Of a stretch of DNA of 64,000 nucleotides, positions 1-50,630 are shown in pieces. Position 1 is the first letter of the stretch. The number at the start of each line of letters is the position of its first letter. Location: positions 6,445,522-6,509,521 of the forward strand of contig OZ026619.1 of assembly GCA_964020975.1 (NCBI GenBank), in the 5' to 3' direction. This DNA comes from Hermodice carunculata (lineage: Eukaryota > Annelida > Polychaeta > Eunicida > Amphinomidae). A model generated the notes under the pieces. That model saw only the letters and a program-made list of their open reading frames with translations. It was not told the origin of the DNA and searched no databases. A program made the translations under genes and the position numbers.

Positions 1-3000
1 TAAGACAGATTGAAAATGAATGGATATGTATGTAGTTTAGGTTACAAACTGGAGATCTGGACGACTTAATACGTACAATTTCGATATACATTATGGTGAT
101 CTTTTGGACATATTTTACGTGAAGTTACATGTAGCATGCATGTAATACGTTTTATGACAGCTCTAAATGCGCCATGCGGGAAAAGTGACTTCCGTGCCGT
201 TTTACAAGTTAGAATAGCTTTTAGATTGCAGTCAACTCTTGCACAGCAATTAAAGTCCAAATATATATCTTTGGTGATTTGGTGTGCCATGAGTCGCCAT
301 AAATGAGTAAAATGCTTAATTTTTCCAAAGTGTCGATGTACCATGTAGTATCCAAGGAGGTTCTTTACACCTAGCACGCAATAAAACATCCATCCGGCCA
401 TTTTCTTTATGCATTCATTACAAAGAAATCCTAGAAAATACTGTGATGGTCCACATGTTCACAACAGTACATTCGTGGTTCGTCAGACAGAAATATTTTC
501 TTCGTGGCATGTGTCTTCAGTCCAGTGAAAAATATGCGGAGAAGCTGGCCGCAGTGACCCAATGGGGTTAGGCATTGAGTGGCCAGATTCGATGGATCTT
601 TCATGCAACTTTATGTTTGCTATGGCGAATCATACGCGTGTATAAATGTACCGAGGTATCGCGATCTTAAATCAAGACTGTCTGGACAGACTGAGCAGAT
701 TGTATGGAGCACATCTTTGATGGCTTCCCTTTGCATCAGATCGTGCACAGTTTCAAACCGCATGTAAGAATACATCTTCAACCATTCGGTCGTTGGTACA
801 CTGGGTCACATTGAAAAAAAAATGTGCCCTGTTCACAATAGGTATCTGTTACATTATAAGTCTGTTTTCCCTCTTGCGATTTTCTCTTTAACCTGAGTCC
901 CTGTGACGCCCAGTCTCTTGACAACAATATATATGGGTCGTTTCCGTACTTTTGGAAATCAATATGACATGACTATGATCAGAGAACGTATATCAGTATC
1001 ATTTATGAAGCCAACAGGTGAGTTGCATGTTCAGCAAATTTTACAGAATAACGTATTTAGTTAAGGCCCTCAGCATAGTTCTGTTTATTCATTTTCATAA
1101 CACTTTAGCAAAATTGTCATACAGCGGCAATAAAACAGACTGGTGTCAAACATCGCAGCTCGACATTGTCAAGTAAAGTATATGGTTATAAATAATCTAT
1201 AAATGTGCTGAAAGGAATTTCTTTCACGTGGAGAATAATGATATAGAAAACAAATGTCCACTTCATAAAGGAGTATATCGCGTAATTGGAATTGCCTAAA
1301 ACTAAACTATTCAGATGTCAATTTATTACTTAGATAGCAAAAAACATTTTTATTTTTTAAAATTTACCTCCCAAAATTATTTATTGTGACAGCTTTAGAG
1401 GTGAATAAATTAATGTAAAACAGGCAATTTTAAAGAACAATACGTCAACGCCTTTATTTATGAAAACAATTCATCAAGTTTTCACTAGCTAGACATATAT
1501 AGCATGACGTTGGTTGGAACACGTGCTGCTAGTGCTTCACCAGGAATAATATCGCCTGTATTTAAGTCCCATTTGGTGGTGATGCGTTAATGGTCACTAA
1601 GTTAGTAGCGATCATCTTACCAGGCTGCACGGACTTGCAATATAGCACTATTAATAATACTGCAGGGTAACGCTTTTAAATATGAGTAGATATATTCATC
1701 TGTGCAAGTAAAGAAAAAATATCGCTGTGATATATGTGATTCGTGTTGCACATAGAGTTCCTAAACAGTTGCAGGTTAGCTTTACGCGCATTTATTACCC
1801 AGCCGCAACTACATGAAATTAATTAATCTATCCGCTGCTTAATGGATGCGTTACCTGTTTTTATTCGATTTTACTGCAAACAGTATAAATGGGAGAAAAG
1901 TCAAATCGCATGCATTTTTAACATCCCTGTTGGCGTAAAGTTGAGTAAATATTTTACGTGGGTTTGTTCGATCCACTGTGCAGTTGCTGTAGTGTGATCG
2001 GTAGAGCAATTGTCTAAAATGCTAGGTCAATTTATTATGGCTAAAAGGGATAGACGTGCAACGATGAGTCTCTTCGTAACATTTTCCACATTTACGGGGA
2101 ATGGGGAGTGTTGACTCAATCGTTTTCCAGACATACTTCATGATGAAAACATATCTTCAAAAAAGTTTATATGATGAGACCGTTTATGGGTGCCCTGTTA
2201 CTAATGACGGCCGTTAGTCTCCGAATTACCAGGAGTTTTAGCGATTTGAGGAAGCCATGTTAAATTAATATTATGCACAATGGGCAATGTTTGTCTGTGG
2301 ATCAACACTTCAATAGAAGCATGTCATAGCAATTCTGTCTAAAGTAAACTTCTTGTTAAATTATTAATTCGAGCAGCACGGAGAATATGAGCTAATTTGA
2401 CGAGGCCGCTATTTTGAGGGGCACACACAGTACATCTGACTCAGACAAGTGACACTATAAAGCTTAATATTGAAAGCAAACCATACATAGCAAAGTGGTG
2501 GGAGTCAACAGTTTTATGTAAACAGAAAATCATATTACCAGCTGTAATTTTCATTCCTTACAACTTCCCCTGTCAGAATATATTTGAGGCAACTAACGGT
2601 TCTAAACATTCTCCAGTCTGCAGCGTGTAGAGATATTGCTAGCAATCCTGCCTACAGGTACATCACCCACATCCTTATTCAAATTAACATCCTTTGTATC
2701 TCGTTGTTATGGAAAGAAATTTTTCATCTAAAGTACACAAGCAGTGTTCCATGTGTTAGCTAAGGTCTGAACGCACTTTACTTAGCAGATACGCTGAGTG
2801 GTACTGCGTTCCTCTTTGTGCAGATAAAAACGGAAGAGACGGGCATTTTAATTTTGGATGACCTATGACTGTCAAAATTCGATTTGTATGCTCTGAGATT
2901 GGGATGTTGAATTTTTCGTGATGAGTAATCGCTGCTCTATGAGATGCTAAATGGCGCTGCGCAGGTTACCTGTGTGAGTGGGGAGAAATCCCACTGACAT

Positions 3001-3692
3001 TGTACCTTTTCCATTAGAAAAGGACCAGAATGTCATTTTATAGGCATATTTAAGTTAATAGGAAGTGAAAAAACATCAGTGGTGTCACATTAATCCAGTA
3101 TGTGTCTTCGAGCAATTGAAAGAGTTGCTGGTATAACCATCTTACTGAGCGGTGATGAAGCTCCGTGTTCATAAGCATATCTATTTATGTAATGGAACAG
3201 CCTGCCACTTACAACAGACGGTGACTCATACAAAAGGCACATCTAGCTCAATCTTATTTTAATGAAAATTGAGGAGACACCCGTCTGGGGAATATCTGCC
3301 TTTGTCAGGGTTTGCCACTAAATGCCCAGGATATCAAAAGCGACAAGTCACTGTGAATAGGGCCCGTCAGTATAACCTTGTCCACCAGATGTCTCCCCAC
3401 AAATGTGGCCGGTGAAAGTGTGGCACTTTGGGATAGGGAAAGTTTACTACTGGGCAGAGGACATATACATAAATGTTTTACACTTTATATAAGCAATTCT
3501 CCACCTTATCCAGTCACATCAGAACTATACCTTAGTGCTGTCATTATAAACACAGATTTTCAGAGTAAAAGTCTTACCTAACGCTGCTAAGTCAGGCGGT
3601 GATTTTGAGTGCATATTCCGGTCCATCCACTCACAGAGGCATAATATGGATGGCGGTAAGCATGCCCCGCTAAGATCTAAAGAGGCGGCACT
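1..3692. other. No gene recognised
   Basis: AT-rich sequence with no open frame that has exon-like borders and recognisable protein content. The short ATG-started frames here (for example 579-767 and 3378-3581) lack family motifs. The missing 5' exons of the downstream ShK-containing gene could lie here, but I could not find a signal-peptide exon or a C-x-F-P exon ending in the required phase. Confidence 0.5.
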
Positions 3693-3852
3693 GGAATGAA
3701 TGAATGAATGAATGAATGAATGAATGAATGAATGAATGAATGAATGAATGAATGAATGAATGAATGAATGAATGAATGATCTTTATTGGCTGCACCTATT
3801 TACGATGGTTAGATATTTTGCCTGTACAACACAACACAACACAACACAACAC
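3693..3852. repeat. (AATG)n microsatellite and short (ACAAC)n
   Basis: About 20 copies of the tetramer AATG occupy 3693-3779. After a short gap, a pentamer run of ACAAC units occupies 3825-3852. It lies shortly upstream of the first recognised exon of the + strand gene. Confidence 0.95.
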
Positions 3853-4144
3853 TTGAATTTGAAAAGTGCTGCATTTGACAGCCTTTGGTTCAGCAGCATA
3901 GGTTAGTGATATTGCTTATCGGACCGTTAACGTGTACGGTAGTCACTTTGGAAAATAGTCTAAACAAGCCACAGTATGCTGTCATTCCAGCTGAGACTAA
4001 TACGAGACGATTTTTTCCCATATTATAATTATGTGCGGTCTTATTTTGCAAACTTTACTTCGTTTGTATGATCACAGCTGTTTCTCTCCCCTAATTGACC
4101 GAAAATATGATATAAATGGCCTAATGTATTAATTGTTATTTCAG

Positions 4145-39231
<35,087 letters not shown>

Positions 39232-39298
39232 TCACTGTGATCTTTAATAACAGGAAATCATGCTGCGCACAGAAACAGAAATCATTCTACCAAGTAGC

Positions 39299-40294
39299 CT
39301 AGGGTAGTGGAGGCAGTTTTCACTCCGAGGCAGTTTTCGGTCACCCCACCCATTCATTAACCGTGCTGCACACCCGTCACTTCATTCGATATTTTGATAT
39401 CGTGCTGCCTTCGGCAGCTGGAATCCGCTAACGGGTAAGGTTGTTTGGGCTTGGCAGCTTCCGTTATTTTGGAAAAAGTTTACCTTTTTTCCTTCTCTGT
39501 TTATTTCTGTGTGCCGCCATTTTGTTTTTACAAGCAGGTTTTAAGGACCAAAGAATAAAAAAGTCTTCAATTTCGCGGTAAAGTCATGTTACTCATCAAA
39601 AGCAGACGCCAGTCGGATCAGGGCAATTCCAGAACTTTCTTTCAATGTGTCACGTGACCAGAAAGTGACAAATTTAGCGGGGGCGTCTCTTAATTCCATC
39701 TTGTTTTTCCTACTGCTGGAGGTAGTTTTCGGTCACCTTGAATTTATAGCACTATACGCATATCAGGGTGAGTTGTAATGGAAGAAGTAGTGTTAAGAAG
39801 CTCCTAATAATGTCAATAAAAACATTTACAAACATGTACAAAAGTTAATTCTCGAAATCGACGCACCGGAGAGCAAATATGATGCGGTCGTCAACATGGA
39901 AGGTATGCTTCTTGAGCAATTCCAACATGTAAATTTCAAGCTGGTTATCTGTCAAAATAAGTCATTTCTATATTCCCATGAAAGTTATCAACTGGCACAA
40001 GTAGGTATGTTTTACAGATTTTCCCAAACTTTTACACAAATAAAAGCATATGTTTGCTTTTCGTCCGTAAAGACCTGCTGACCGAAAACTGCCCCCGCTC
40101 AATGAAAATCACCGTTTTGCGCCCTGTAGAGTGTCATGATTCGTAGCAAGCAAACACACTGCACGGGACATCTATCAGTACACGAAAAAAATGGTAGTGC
40201 CACTGTGAAGTTGCACCCAGAAAATATTTATCAATGCTTCAGGATCTCCGAAGCTATGGATCGATTTATGCTAAAATGTACTCCACTACCCTAG
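39299..40294. mobile_element. Non-autonomous TIR element of about 1 kb
   Basis: The ends are CTAGGGTAGTGGAG on the left and its exact complement CTCCACTACCCTAG at 40281-40294. Inside, GGCAGTTTTCGGTCAC occurs at 39329, a near copy GGTAGTTTTCGGTCAC at 39721, and an inverted copy TGACCGAAAACTGCC at 40079. No transposase-like frame is present. Because CTAG is itself palindromic, the target duplication could be CTAG or TA and the exact edge is ambiguous. Confidence 0.72.
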
Positions 40295-40623
40295 ATAATT
40301 TACCCCTGCTCACAGAAATGGAATTTTACAAGAACTGACTGAGTACCAATGGAACAACTTACCGCTAAAATATTACAATATACTCGGTAGTTTGTGCGCT
40401 TAGGAATACAATGAAAGGCATACTAAGTTGAATGCCCACAAATATATTGTCGTGTTGTTCAGCATTTGTTCCAAATGTGGGAAACTGATTACAATGTACT
40501 TTGGTAGCTGTAACTGTTAACTGTTTAATTACGGAGATCAGCATTGTCTCAAAGTCACTCCCGTTCAAATATGGCGAAACTGAGATGTGGTGTACCTTTG
40601 TTTATTTGAACACTTTTTCGCAG

Positions 40624-40730
40624 TCCATGCCTCACATCAAGCAATTGTCAAACGTGCAAGACAGAAAGGTTTGCAGGAGCATGTTGCGGCCAGACTCACC
40701 CGACAGAAATGCAAAAGTGACTTCAAAGGC
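40624..40730 (+). other. Exon-like open segment, unidentified
   Basis: A good acceptor (CACTTTTTCGCAG) and a usable donor (GTATGT) bound a segment whose frames are open. One reads SHQAIVKRARQKGLQEHV and continues AARLTRQKCKSDFKGC, which looks like a basic helix. Another reads SMPHIKQLSNVQDRKVC. There is no family match, and it is isolated from other exons. Confidence 0.25.
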
Positions 40731-41645
40731 TGTATGTGACTTTCTTTACTTAAGATTGTGTCTGTTCTGGTAATGACTGTTCCTTTAGGAAGTATATGGA
40801 AGTTCTAAGCTAAATACGTGTGACTTTCTTTAATTGTGATCGTTCAACCTTGCACCGACTGTTGCTGCGGAAATTATTGGGTACATCTAAGTTAAATACT
40901 CTGAAGTCAAAATCATATATATAGCCTATAAAGTAAAATTGAAGGTCACAACTCAGAGTTTGAATTAATGTGACCTTCTGAGCTATAATGTGCAGCACAT
41001 ATAGTTAAATGGGCAAAATGTTATGCTGCTGTATACATTAAAATAGGAACGGTCTTAACACATAAAACAATATCAATATTCCCCCGAACAATGACATATA
41101 CTGAGGAGCGTCTAAAATGGCAAGTCAGCTACACACAATTATGATAAACATTTGAAAAAAAGGTGTTTGCTATACCGAATACATACAACGACTCCGTAAG
41201 GATCTTTATACTTTTTAAAACAAGTTAGTATTGCTTGAGCGAATGTTCAATGCTTGTGTGTTCTGTATTGTACGGTTGTATATGTTTAACGAGATAGGTC
41301 AATACAGCCCACACCCCTCTTTCCCCGTTGTTATTATTTGTACTGGGGGGGTTATGTTGCATCGATGTATGGAAATCTCAACGGAGAAAGTATGTTTAAG
41401 CGAAATTCTGCAAGTCAGGGAGTAATGCAAAAGATGCCTTCACGTTCGTAAAGTCTCATAAAAAGAGGTTATATTTAAGCGGGATCAAACAATGCAATTG
41501 AAAATGGGCCCCTAAAATGTGGAAAGCCAAACCTATTTGTGACATACTTAGTATTCTTCTAACATCCTAATCTAAGTAGTTTGTGCGACATTTTATACAA
41601 ATATTATTATTCCGACATATATAGCACGCCTTGTATTCTCGACAT

Positions 41646-41863
41646 TTAACTCATTCCACCCTAATGACGGTTATTCCCACTTATTTCTTAATAAGTCATC
41701 TGCTAATTGTGTTCAACTTATTTAGGGATTATTTTTCCAAATTTGGATGAAACTTGTATAGAAGATCATTCAAAATTAAATAGCCATGGCCAACAGCTCT
41801 CCTTGGCGCCAGAGCGCGCCAAGGAAAGCTGTTGACTCAGTCTTCTATCAGGGTGGAATGAGC
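41646..41863 (+). mobile_element. MITE-like element, family A, copy 3 (with hairpin core)
   Basis: The ends TTAACTCATTCCACCCTAAT and CAGGGTGGAATGAGC are inverted repeats. The hairpin core (41791-41836) is reduced, with CAACAGCTCTCCTTGGCGCC opposite GGCGCGCTCT-type sequence ending AAGCTGTTGAC. Orientation and internal sequence match copy 1 at 4252. Confidence 0.87.
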
Positions 41864-43926
<2,063 letters not shown>

Positions 43927-44216
43927 ATTTATTTGTTGATTTCATTTTTATATTGTTTTTTATTTTGTGTGTGTGTCTGACACGTTTTGTTACAATAGCA
44001 TATCGACTAAATCCATCCGCCCAGCTATTCCTATATTCTAACCTGTTCACTCATTTTTATTCAACTTACACCCAATTTGACACTTATAATTGGCCTCTTA
44101 GGAAACATTTTGCAACCAACCCATAGCAGAAATAACGAGGTTTTCTCCTTCATTCCTGTTTTATCTCACATAGCTAATAAAGACCAATATATAGACTGGA
44201 CTTTTCTATCTCAAGC

Positions 44217-46620
44217 ATGACTTACTCTCCATTTAATATTTTTGCTCCAGCAACATTTTCCAGAAACCGAAACAATCTTTTTCTTTTGCTTTCTTTTTTC
44301 AGTTGCAATAAATATGACTCTATCGTGATTCACGACCGTGCTTCCAACATACATTGTCAGTTTTGCCATTTTTCCGGTATACCATTGACGTGTGTCCTAA
44401 CCCTAGGCACCCCCCCCCCCAACTATATAAAAATCTTCCATTCTAACGTTGAGTTTATTTTAGTCTTTCGTTCGAGATGATACGCTTCAGTTATTGGCTA
44501 ACACTGAAAACTTTGATGTTATTTCCCTATCTGAAACTTGGCTTCATTTTTCAGATCAAACCTTACTTCCTGGGAACTTTCAACCTGTTTTTACACGAGA
44601 TCAACCGACTGGACGAGGAGAAAGGGTCCTCATATATATGTTTCTTCCTCACTACCATGTCGTAGGCGTACTGATCTTGAAGATCTCAACTCAGAGTACA
44701 TCTGTGTTGAAATTTCAACAAAGCACAGAAATTTATTAAATGGTAATTACAACCACTTCCAGGTCAACTGCCATAAAACGCGACCCTTTTAATGAGTCTG
44801 CAGACACCTCCATCTCAACAGTGATTGAAAGTTACCCTTAAAGGCCGACTGTTCAAGCGACAAGTTTGGAATTGTAATAAGGAGAATTTCCCTGACCTTA
44901 ATTCTACACTTTTATCAGCACCAAGGAACGCTACTCACAAAGTTTATGATGACCTAGTTTTATGCTGGTCGGGTGTAGTGCTATCTACCACTAAGGAACT
45001 TATTCCCTTCAGAGAAGGTACTGTTCGGCCCTTTGATAAGCCCTGAATAACCGCTGACATAAAATAGTTTATTTACTGTCGCAATCGATCATGGAAGCGC
45101 TTTAAGAAAGGAGTTAATATGCCACGCCCTTGTACTTTTGAGGTTTACACAAAGGTCGCGATTCTGTACCAGTGTTTCAAAAAGTCACGTAATTATGTCG
45201 TAAAAAAAAATGCAAATCAACTGGACAGTCTTCAAAGTACTTTCATCTTTGACCATTGACATCTGCCACCGGGCCTGATAATATTGGAAACTTGTGCTTC
45301 TCGGGAATACTGCCGGTTCTCTCTCTAGCTCTCTTACTAAAGTATTTAAATTTTCCTTTAACCAAGCATATTTCCCTTGCCTTGGAAACATTTAAATGTA
45401 TGTCCCGCATGTAAACAAATAACAAGTAACTAAAGGCAATAGCTTTAACTCTCTAATGCCTCTTCAGTATATGAATGGTTAATATTCAACGTCCTGTACG
45501 AGTTTTTGACAGCAAATAATCACCTGACATAAAAAGCGCCAGAGTTTAAGGCTGATGACTCCACGATCAACCAACTTGTCTATACACTTCATAATATGTA
45601 CAACAGGCGTGAACTTTCAATCGAGGTCAGGATGGTATTCATCGACATTTCTAAGGCTTTTGACAAGGTGTACGTGGCACCCTGGACTCCTCTTCAAACT
45701 TAAACAGCTTGATTTATCTGATACTCTTACCATGTGGTTTGAAAATCATTTTTTCAATCGCTTGCAATAAGTTGCCGTCCATGACCAATCTTCTGCGTGG
45801 CTACCAACTGAGGTTGCAGTGCCTCCGGGATTTATCCGGTTTCCTCTGTTATTCTCAGTATACATAAATGGTCTGGTTGACAGTCTCACATGTGGCCTCA
45901 GACTGCTCACAAGCATACCTGAAATAATCAATAGCCCTGTTGAAACATCACTCCAGCTGAGGACCAATCTGTCCACAATACTCTTCTTGGGCAGACTCTG
46001 GAGTGAACCTCAATGCCACCAAATCATTATCTGCACTTTTTCTGCCAAGCGTATGAAACCTCATGCATTACCTCTTTGTCTGGCAAGGTCCCCATTACCG
46101 CAGACCGATAGTCATACAAATGTGGGAATCACATTGATTCATGACCTGTCCCAGTATGTCCATGTCACACGCATTACGAATAAAGCTAGCCAAGGGATCT
46201 CCGTATTCAGATGATTTAATAATAAAGTATTTCGTAAATCTCTGATCAAACTATACTGTACAATGATTCGTCAAAGAGTATGGTAGTGTATTGTGTGATG
46301 ATTGGTGCTGTCTGAACGCATTGAATCGACTCTGTATAATGTTGCCAAAATATACACCGATGCCTTGAAACACGCATCACATGGGAACGTATTCAGTGAA
46401 TTTGGGTAGTCAATCTTTTCAAACAGGCCTAAATACTTTAAACTTGTCCTTTTCTACAAATGTACCACAGACTGACCCAATCTTACCTGTCTCATATCGT
46501 ACCCCCTTCTCTACCTGGTCGTGATCTTCGACTCTCAAGGTCCGTAGGTCCCATTAGGTGTAGAACATTACGTTTCAGCAACTCCCAGATGCAATAAAAC
46601 AGTGTAATAATACTGTCCTG
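44217..46620 (+). mobile_element. Degenerate LINE with endonuclease and reverse-transcriptase parts
   Basis: Sense-strand pieces appear in the expected LINE order. First is an endonuclease motif ENFDVISLSETWLHFSDQ (about 44510), then VWNCNKENFPDLNS and TVRPFDKP (44870-45045), then RT palm VFIDISKAFDKVY (about 45640) and LLFSVYINGLVDS (about 45850). A thumb and tail follow with VGITLIHDLSQYVHVTRITN (about 46120), KYFKLVLFYKCTTD (about 46440) and a final NNTVLFV region. Many frame changes and stops mark it as dead. It resembles the CR1/Jockey group. It ends just before a TG-rich microsatellite, and the 5' end is not clear. Confidence 0.85.
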
Positions 46621-46636
46621 TTTGTCATATGTATAA

Positions 46637-46686
46637 TTTGTGTGTGTGTGTATGTATGTATGTGTGTGTGTGTGTGTGTGTATGTG

Positions 46687-46719
<33 letters not shown>

Positions 46720-46720
46720 A
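46637..46720. repeat. (TG)n microsatellite with TATG variants
   Basis: TG repeats interrupted by TATG and one GCG. It abuts the 3' end of the LINE and may have grown from its tail. Confidence 0.95.
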
Positions 46721-47204
46721 CTGGAGAGCCTAACTCAATCAATGATTTCGATGTACCACAGGATCATCCAGATGAAGTAAATAGGTTTAAACTGAAGCTT
46801 TGATCCCCAGTCGCAGGGCGCTAAATTTATTGTCTATGGTAGGACCCTTGTCGTGTCAGCTTATTATATCTTTGGACTCATCTGTTTTGCCTAGTTTTAC
46901 ATGTTAGTGCTGGAGCCTGGAGCATGATCAAAGACTCTCTATAATAGCTCTGTCAAGTGACCGTCCCCCCCCCCCGCCCATTGATCCAAAGCCTCAATTA
47001 AAGGGTAAAATGGCACTTAGTGATCATGAAAACTTGGTTGTTCCTTCTGAGAGCTCACCCAAGTTGTTTTGTCCCAAAATCGCAATAACAAATTGATTGC
47101 GATCATGAGATAAGGATGTCCGCAACTGTAGAGTTGCTAAAGCAAACAGACGGTTGGCCGGGAAAGGAGGCCTTAGTTGTGGTTGTAAATCACGTGACCC
47201 CTAT

Positions 47205-48296
47205 CTATGGTGGGGATCAGTGCCATCAATACCATATTTCCAACGCGTGTCATTAAATGTACACATGTCTGTAAATTGCACACGTGTATCTGTTTAATCT
47301 CGCTTGAACTAAGTATGGGCACGTGTGTATAGACATTTCAGGGCTCGTGTTTGGTAACTATGGAACGTGTCACCAAAATTTTTAACGTCTCACCAAATGC
47401 TAGACGCGAGAAGGTGACAAAAACTTAACCATTGTGCCTATTTATTAGACACTTGCAATTATTTAAATGCACACGATCAAGTTTTATTGCACGCGTATTA
47501 ATATTAATTAGACACATATTGATATTTTGTGAATGCGTTCAACAAAACAAGACGCGTGATATTATTGGTGGAGGTAAAGTGTAAAGTACGTTATGTCTAA
47601 CGCGTGGTAGTAATCATACACACGTGGTTAATTTGTTGGACACGTGGAGGAAATAAATTATACTTTAACCAATCACATCCCCTCATACTATAAGAATATG
47701 GTGGGGGATCAGTGCCGTAAATGCCACATTCCAACATCCTAATGCTTTCTTGAATTATTTCAAGAGAAGGCTTGACGAAAGTCGTCCCTGGACCGTGCGA
47801 ATTGTATTGCATATTCGAGCAGTTAAAGTTCGAATGTTAGCTTCCCGGCTAGTCAAGCCGTGTCAATCACATGTAAAAAAAAAATACATTGGGTCAGTTG
47901 TAAAGCGAGCTTTCATTGCATAACCTTGAAGCATGATCACTATACTACATAAGCTCGAAATCACACGAGTTTAACAGCATCATTGGGGCGCCTGCAAATT
48001 TAAGCACACGTGGTTTAAATCACTGACGAATCCGCGAATTCAAGCACACGTGCATAATAGATCAGGTTTGTGGCACAATAACCCCTTGACAATAAGCTCG
48101 CGTGAGGTATTCAGTGTAATGATTAACGCTTGCTCAAAGTTAGTTGACATGTGTACATTTAAATGGTCGCTTGTTTTTAATTTAGTGGGCACGTGCACAT
48201 GATTTAGTGTACGCGTCCAAAGAATTAACAAATACGTGTACGTTTAATGACATGCGTTGGAAACATGGTATTTAGGGCACTGATCTCCCACCATAG
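47205..48296. mobile_element. TIR element of 1.09 kb with CTAT target duplications and CACGTG/ACGCGT motif array
   Basis: The left end is CTATGGTGGGGATCAGTGCC and the right end GGCACTGATCTCCCACCATAG. About 60 bp of each arm pair (both include the inverse of TTTCCAACGC and ATTAAA..TACAC). CTAT sits directly outside both ends (47201-47204 and 48297-48300). The arms and interior carry many short motifs with CACGTG, ACGCGT or ACACGTGT about every 20-40 bp, often beside TTAAA or TTAAT. A third copy of the end sequence, in the left-end orientation, starts at about 47697. No transposase is encoded. Confidence 0.78.
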
Positions 48297-48300
48297 CTAT

Positions 48301-50494
48301 ATGATGATGGAGAAATTAGCGCATCCCGAAACAGCACTGGGCCATCCCCTCATCATGACATGGTTCAGTGATGTTTTTCTCGACGCAGTGGATGTGGTGT
48401 AAAGTTTACCACATCATTCCCACAATGTCGGGTTTTGAATGGGTGCAGCGCCATCGGGCGGTTATCAATATTTGTTTACAACTGGAACCAATCCCTTCCT
48501 ACTGAGTTCCCATTCATTAGTTCTACTAACTTTGTGCCTGTATCGCAACTATACTCCACGATCGCTATCATTTCTTATCGTGATTTTGTGGCAAAATAAT
48601 CAGACGGAACGACTGTTTCTATTCCAGGTCTTTCTAAAGTTGCCATATATGTTTGGCGGCCCATTTCCGTACAAGGAACAGTTTCACGGTGGCCATAGAT
48701 GTAGGACTTTCTATATATTATCAAGTTGTTGTTTCGCAATAGCAGTCAACTGTTATATAGTATAACATTCCGTCTTGCTATGCTGATTTAATTCAGGATA
48801 AATATGCGAAGATAAATGTGTGTATCTTAAACTGCTCATCAAAGTTTGCTTCCTTTAGTACATATGTACTTGATTTGTTCTTCAAAGTGTCACACCTGAA
48901 AAACAGGGACTCTCTAGCTGGCACACATTTTCTCAGATCTAACGGCGTCCTCATCAAACAGGTTTCACTCTACCTGGCTATGCCACCAGCTGCCGTTGCA
49001 ATTCAGCGTGTATACACGCAAAGGTCATGATGGTGTAATATTTCTGAAGGTCCAACATTTATTAATACTCTTCAGAGCGTTAAAATTTGAACATTTTAGT
49101 TTTGTAACCCTTTAAGTGAACAGTAAGAAATGAAATAGCTCTTCACGCAGAAACCTGATTAAACTTTGATATAATATCTTTGTGTTTCATAATTTCTGAG
49201 CTCTTCCAGTAAAGACTTGGGAAGTTCATAATATTTATTCCGAACTCAAAGTTTAATTGACGGTATGAATTTGCGATGAAGTATTGCCGAGGAAACCACG
49301 TCAACAGAGGCAAAGTACACACGGCAGAGCAAATATCATACCTAATAATTGAACTGTGTTTATTTAAACACGCGTTTGTACAGGAGAGCATGTTTTTATA
49401 GCTGTGTAACTGATATGGGATGTCTGTGTGGATCTACAGCTGTGTAGACAGTCTATGCCGTGTAATTTGGCAATTAAGTGAGTGCGTTATGTCTGACCAT
49501 CAGGTGAGCAAAATCCAATCAATAAGCAATTGTGGTACAACACTGTAGAAGCTGATTGACTCTAAATTTGTAAATTTTGTTGGCTTCATTGAGCTCTTTT
49601 GACCTAATACACCATGTAGTTCAGCGTCCATGTTACCACGTTTGTTGTTGCTTCTACTGATGAACGATACGCGTGGCCTACTTACCGTGGCGTACGTCCT
49701 TACATTTTTCAACGTCCCCGTTTGGCGTTTGTGCCGTAATTTTTTTAAATTAAAAGAAAACAACTTCCCCGGGAAAGCTCTTTCTGACTGCAATCATGAG
49801 CGCGGGATTCAGAATTATTGACCGGAAGGTTCCAAACAGTAGCGGGAAAAAACGATTTAAAATTAAATTTAAAATATAGGCGATTACTATCAAAGGAGAT
49901 AAAATCTTATGTTATTTCACATGAGCGTAATAAGTCTTGTAATTTTGGAACGAGAATTTAACATGAAATGTAATCGGCCAAATAAATGTTTGCTGCCTTG
50001 TGGAGCGATCAATGGTTTTCTTGCAGTTGGAGTGCCACCAGTAGGCGTGAAAGCCTTATCGTTAGTGCGTAGCGATTGCAGTATCAGAGACCGTGGTACA
50101 ATGCATATCATGGTCCTCACGGGCGTATTTTAGCACTGAAAATTGCTGCACTGATTAAAATGGTAAGTACTGACGCAAATGTTAATTTAAGGATTGCAGT
50201 TCCGCTAGGCTGGACAAACAGGAAGGCCGCATCAACAGTTCTTGGCCTTCTGCGTGGCGATCCGAAACTTTTTGTCCAGCTTTGTCCTGCTGTCATATAT
50301 TAATGAACAGGTTCAGTTTTACCAGGTAATGTCACTTCAACCTGAAAGTACATGAAGCTGTCGGCAACACATGCCTCAATAGCGGCCTTCGGATAGCAAC
50401 CAAAAGAAAGTGAGCCCTGGAAAGGCGTTGTCTGTAGTCCCAACGGTAAACAAATATCATAATAGAAGCTGACGTCGCTCGTCTACACCTATAA
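48301..50494. other. No gene recognised
   Basis: Several open frames of 60-110 codons on both strands show no motif, no paired splice borders and no similarity I recognise. No repeats shared with the rest of the window were noticed. Confidence 0.45.
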
Positions 50495-50630
<136 letters not shown>

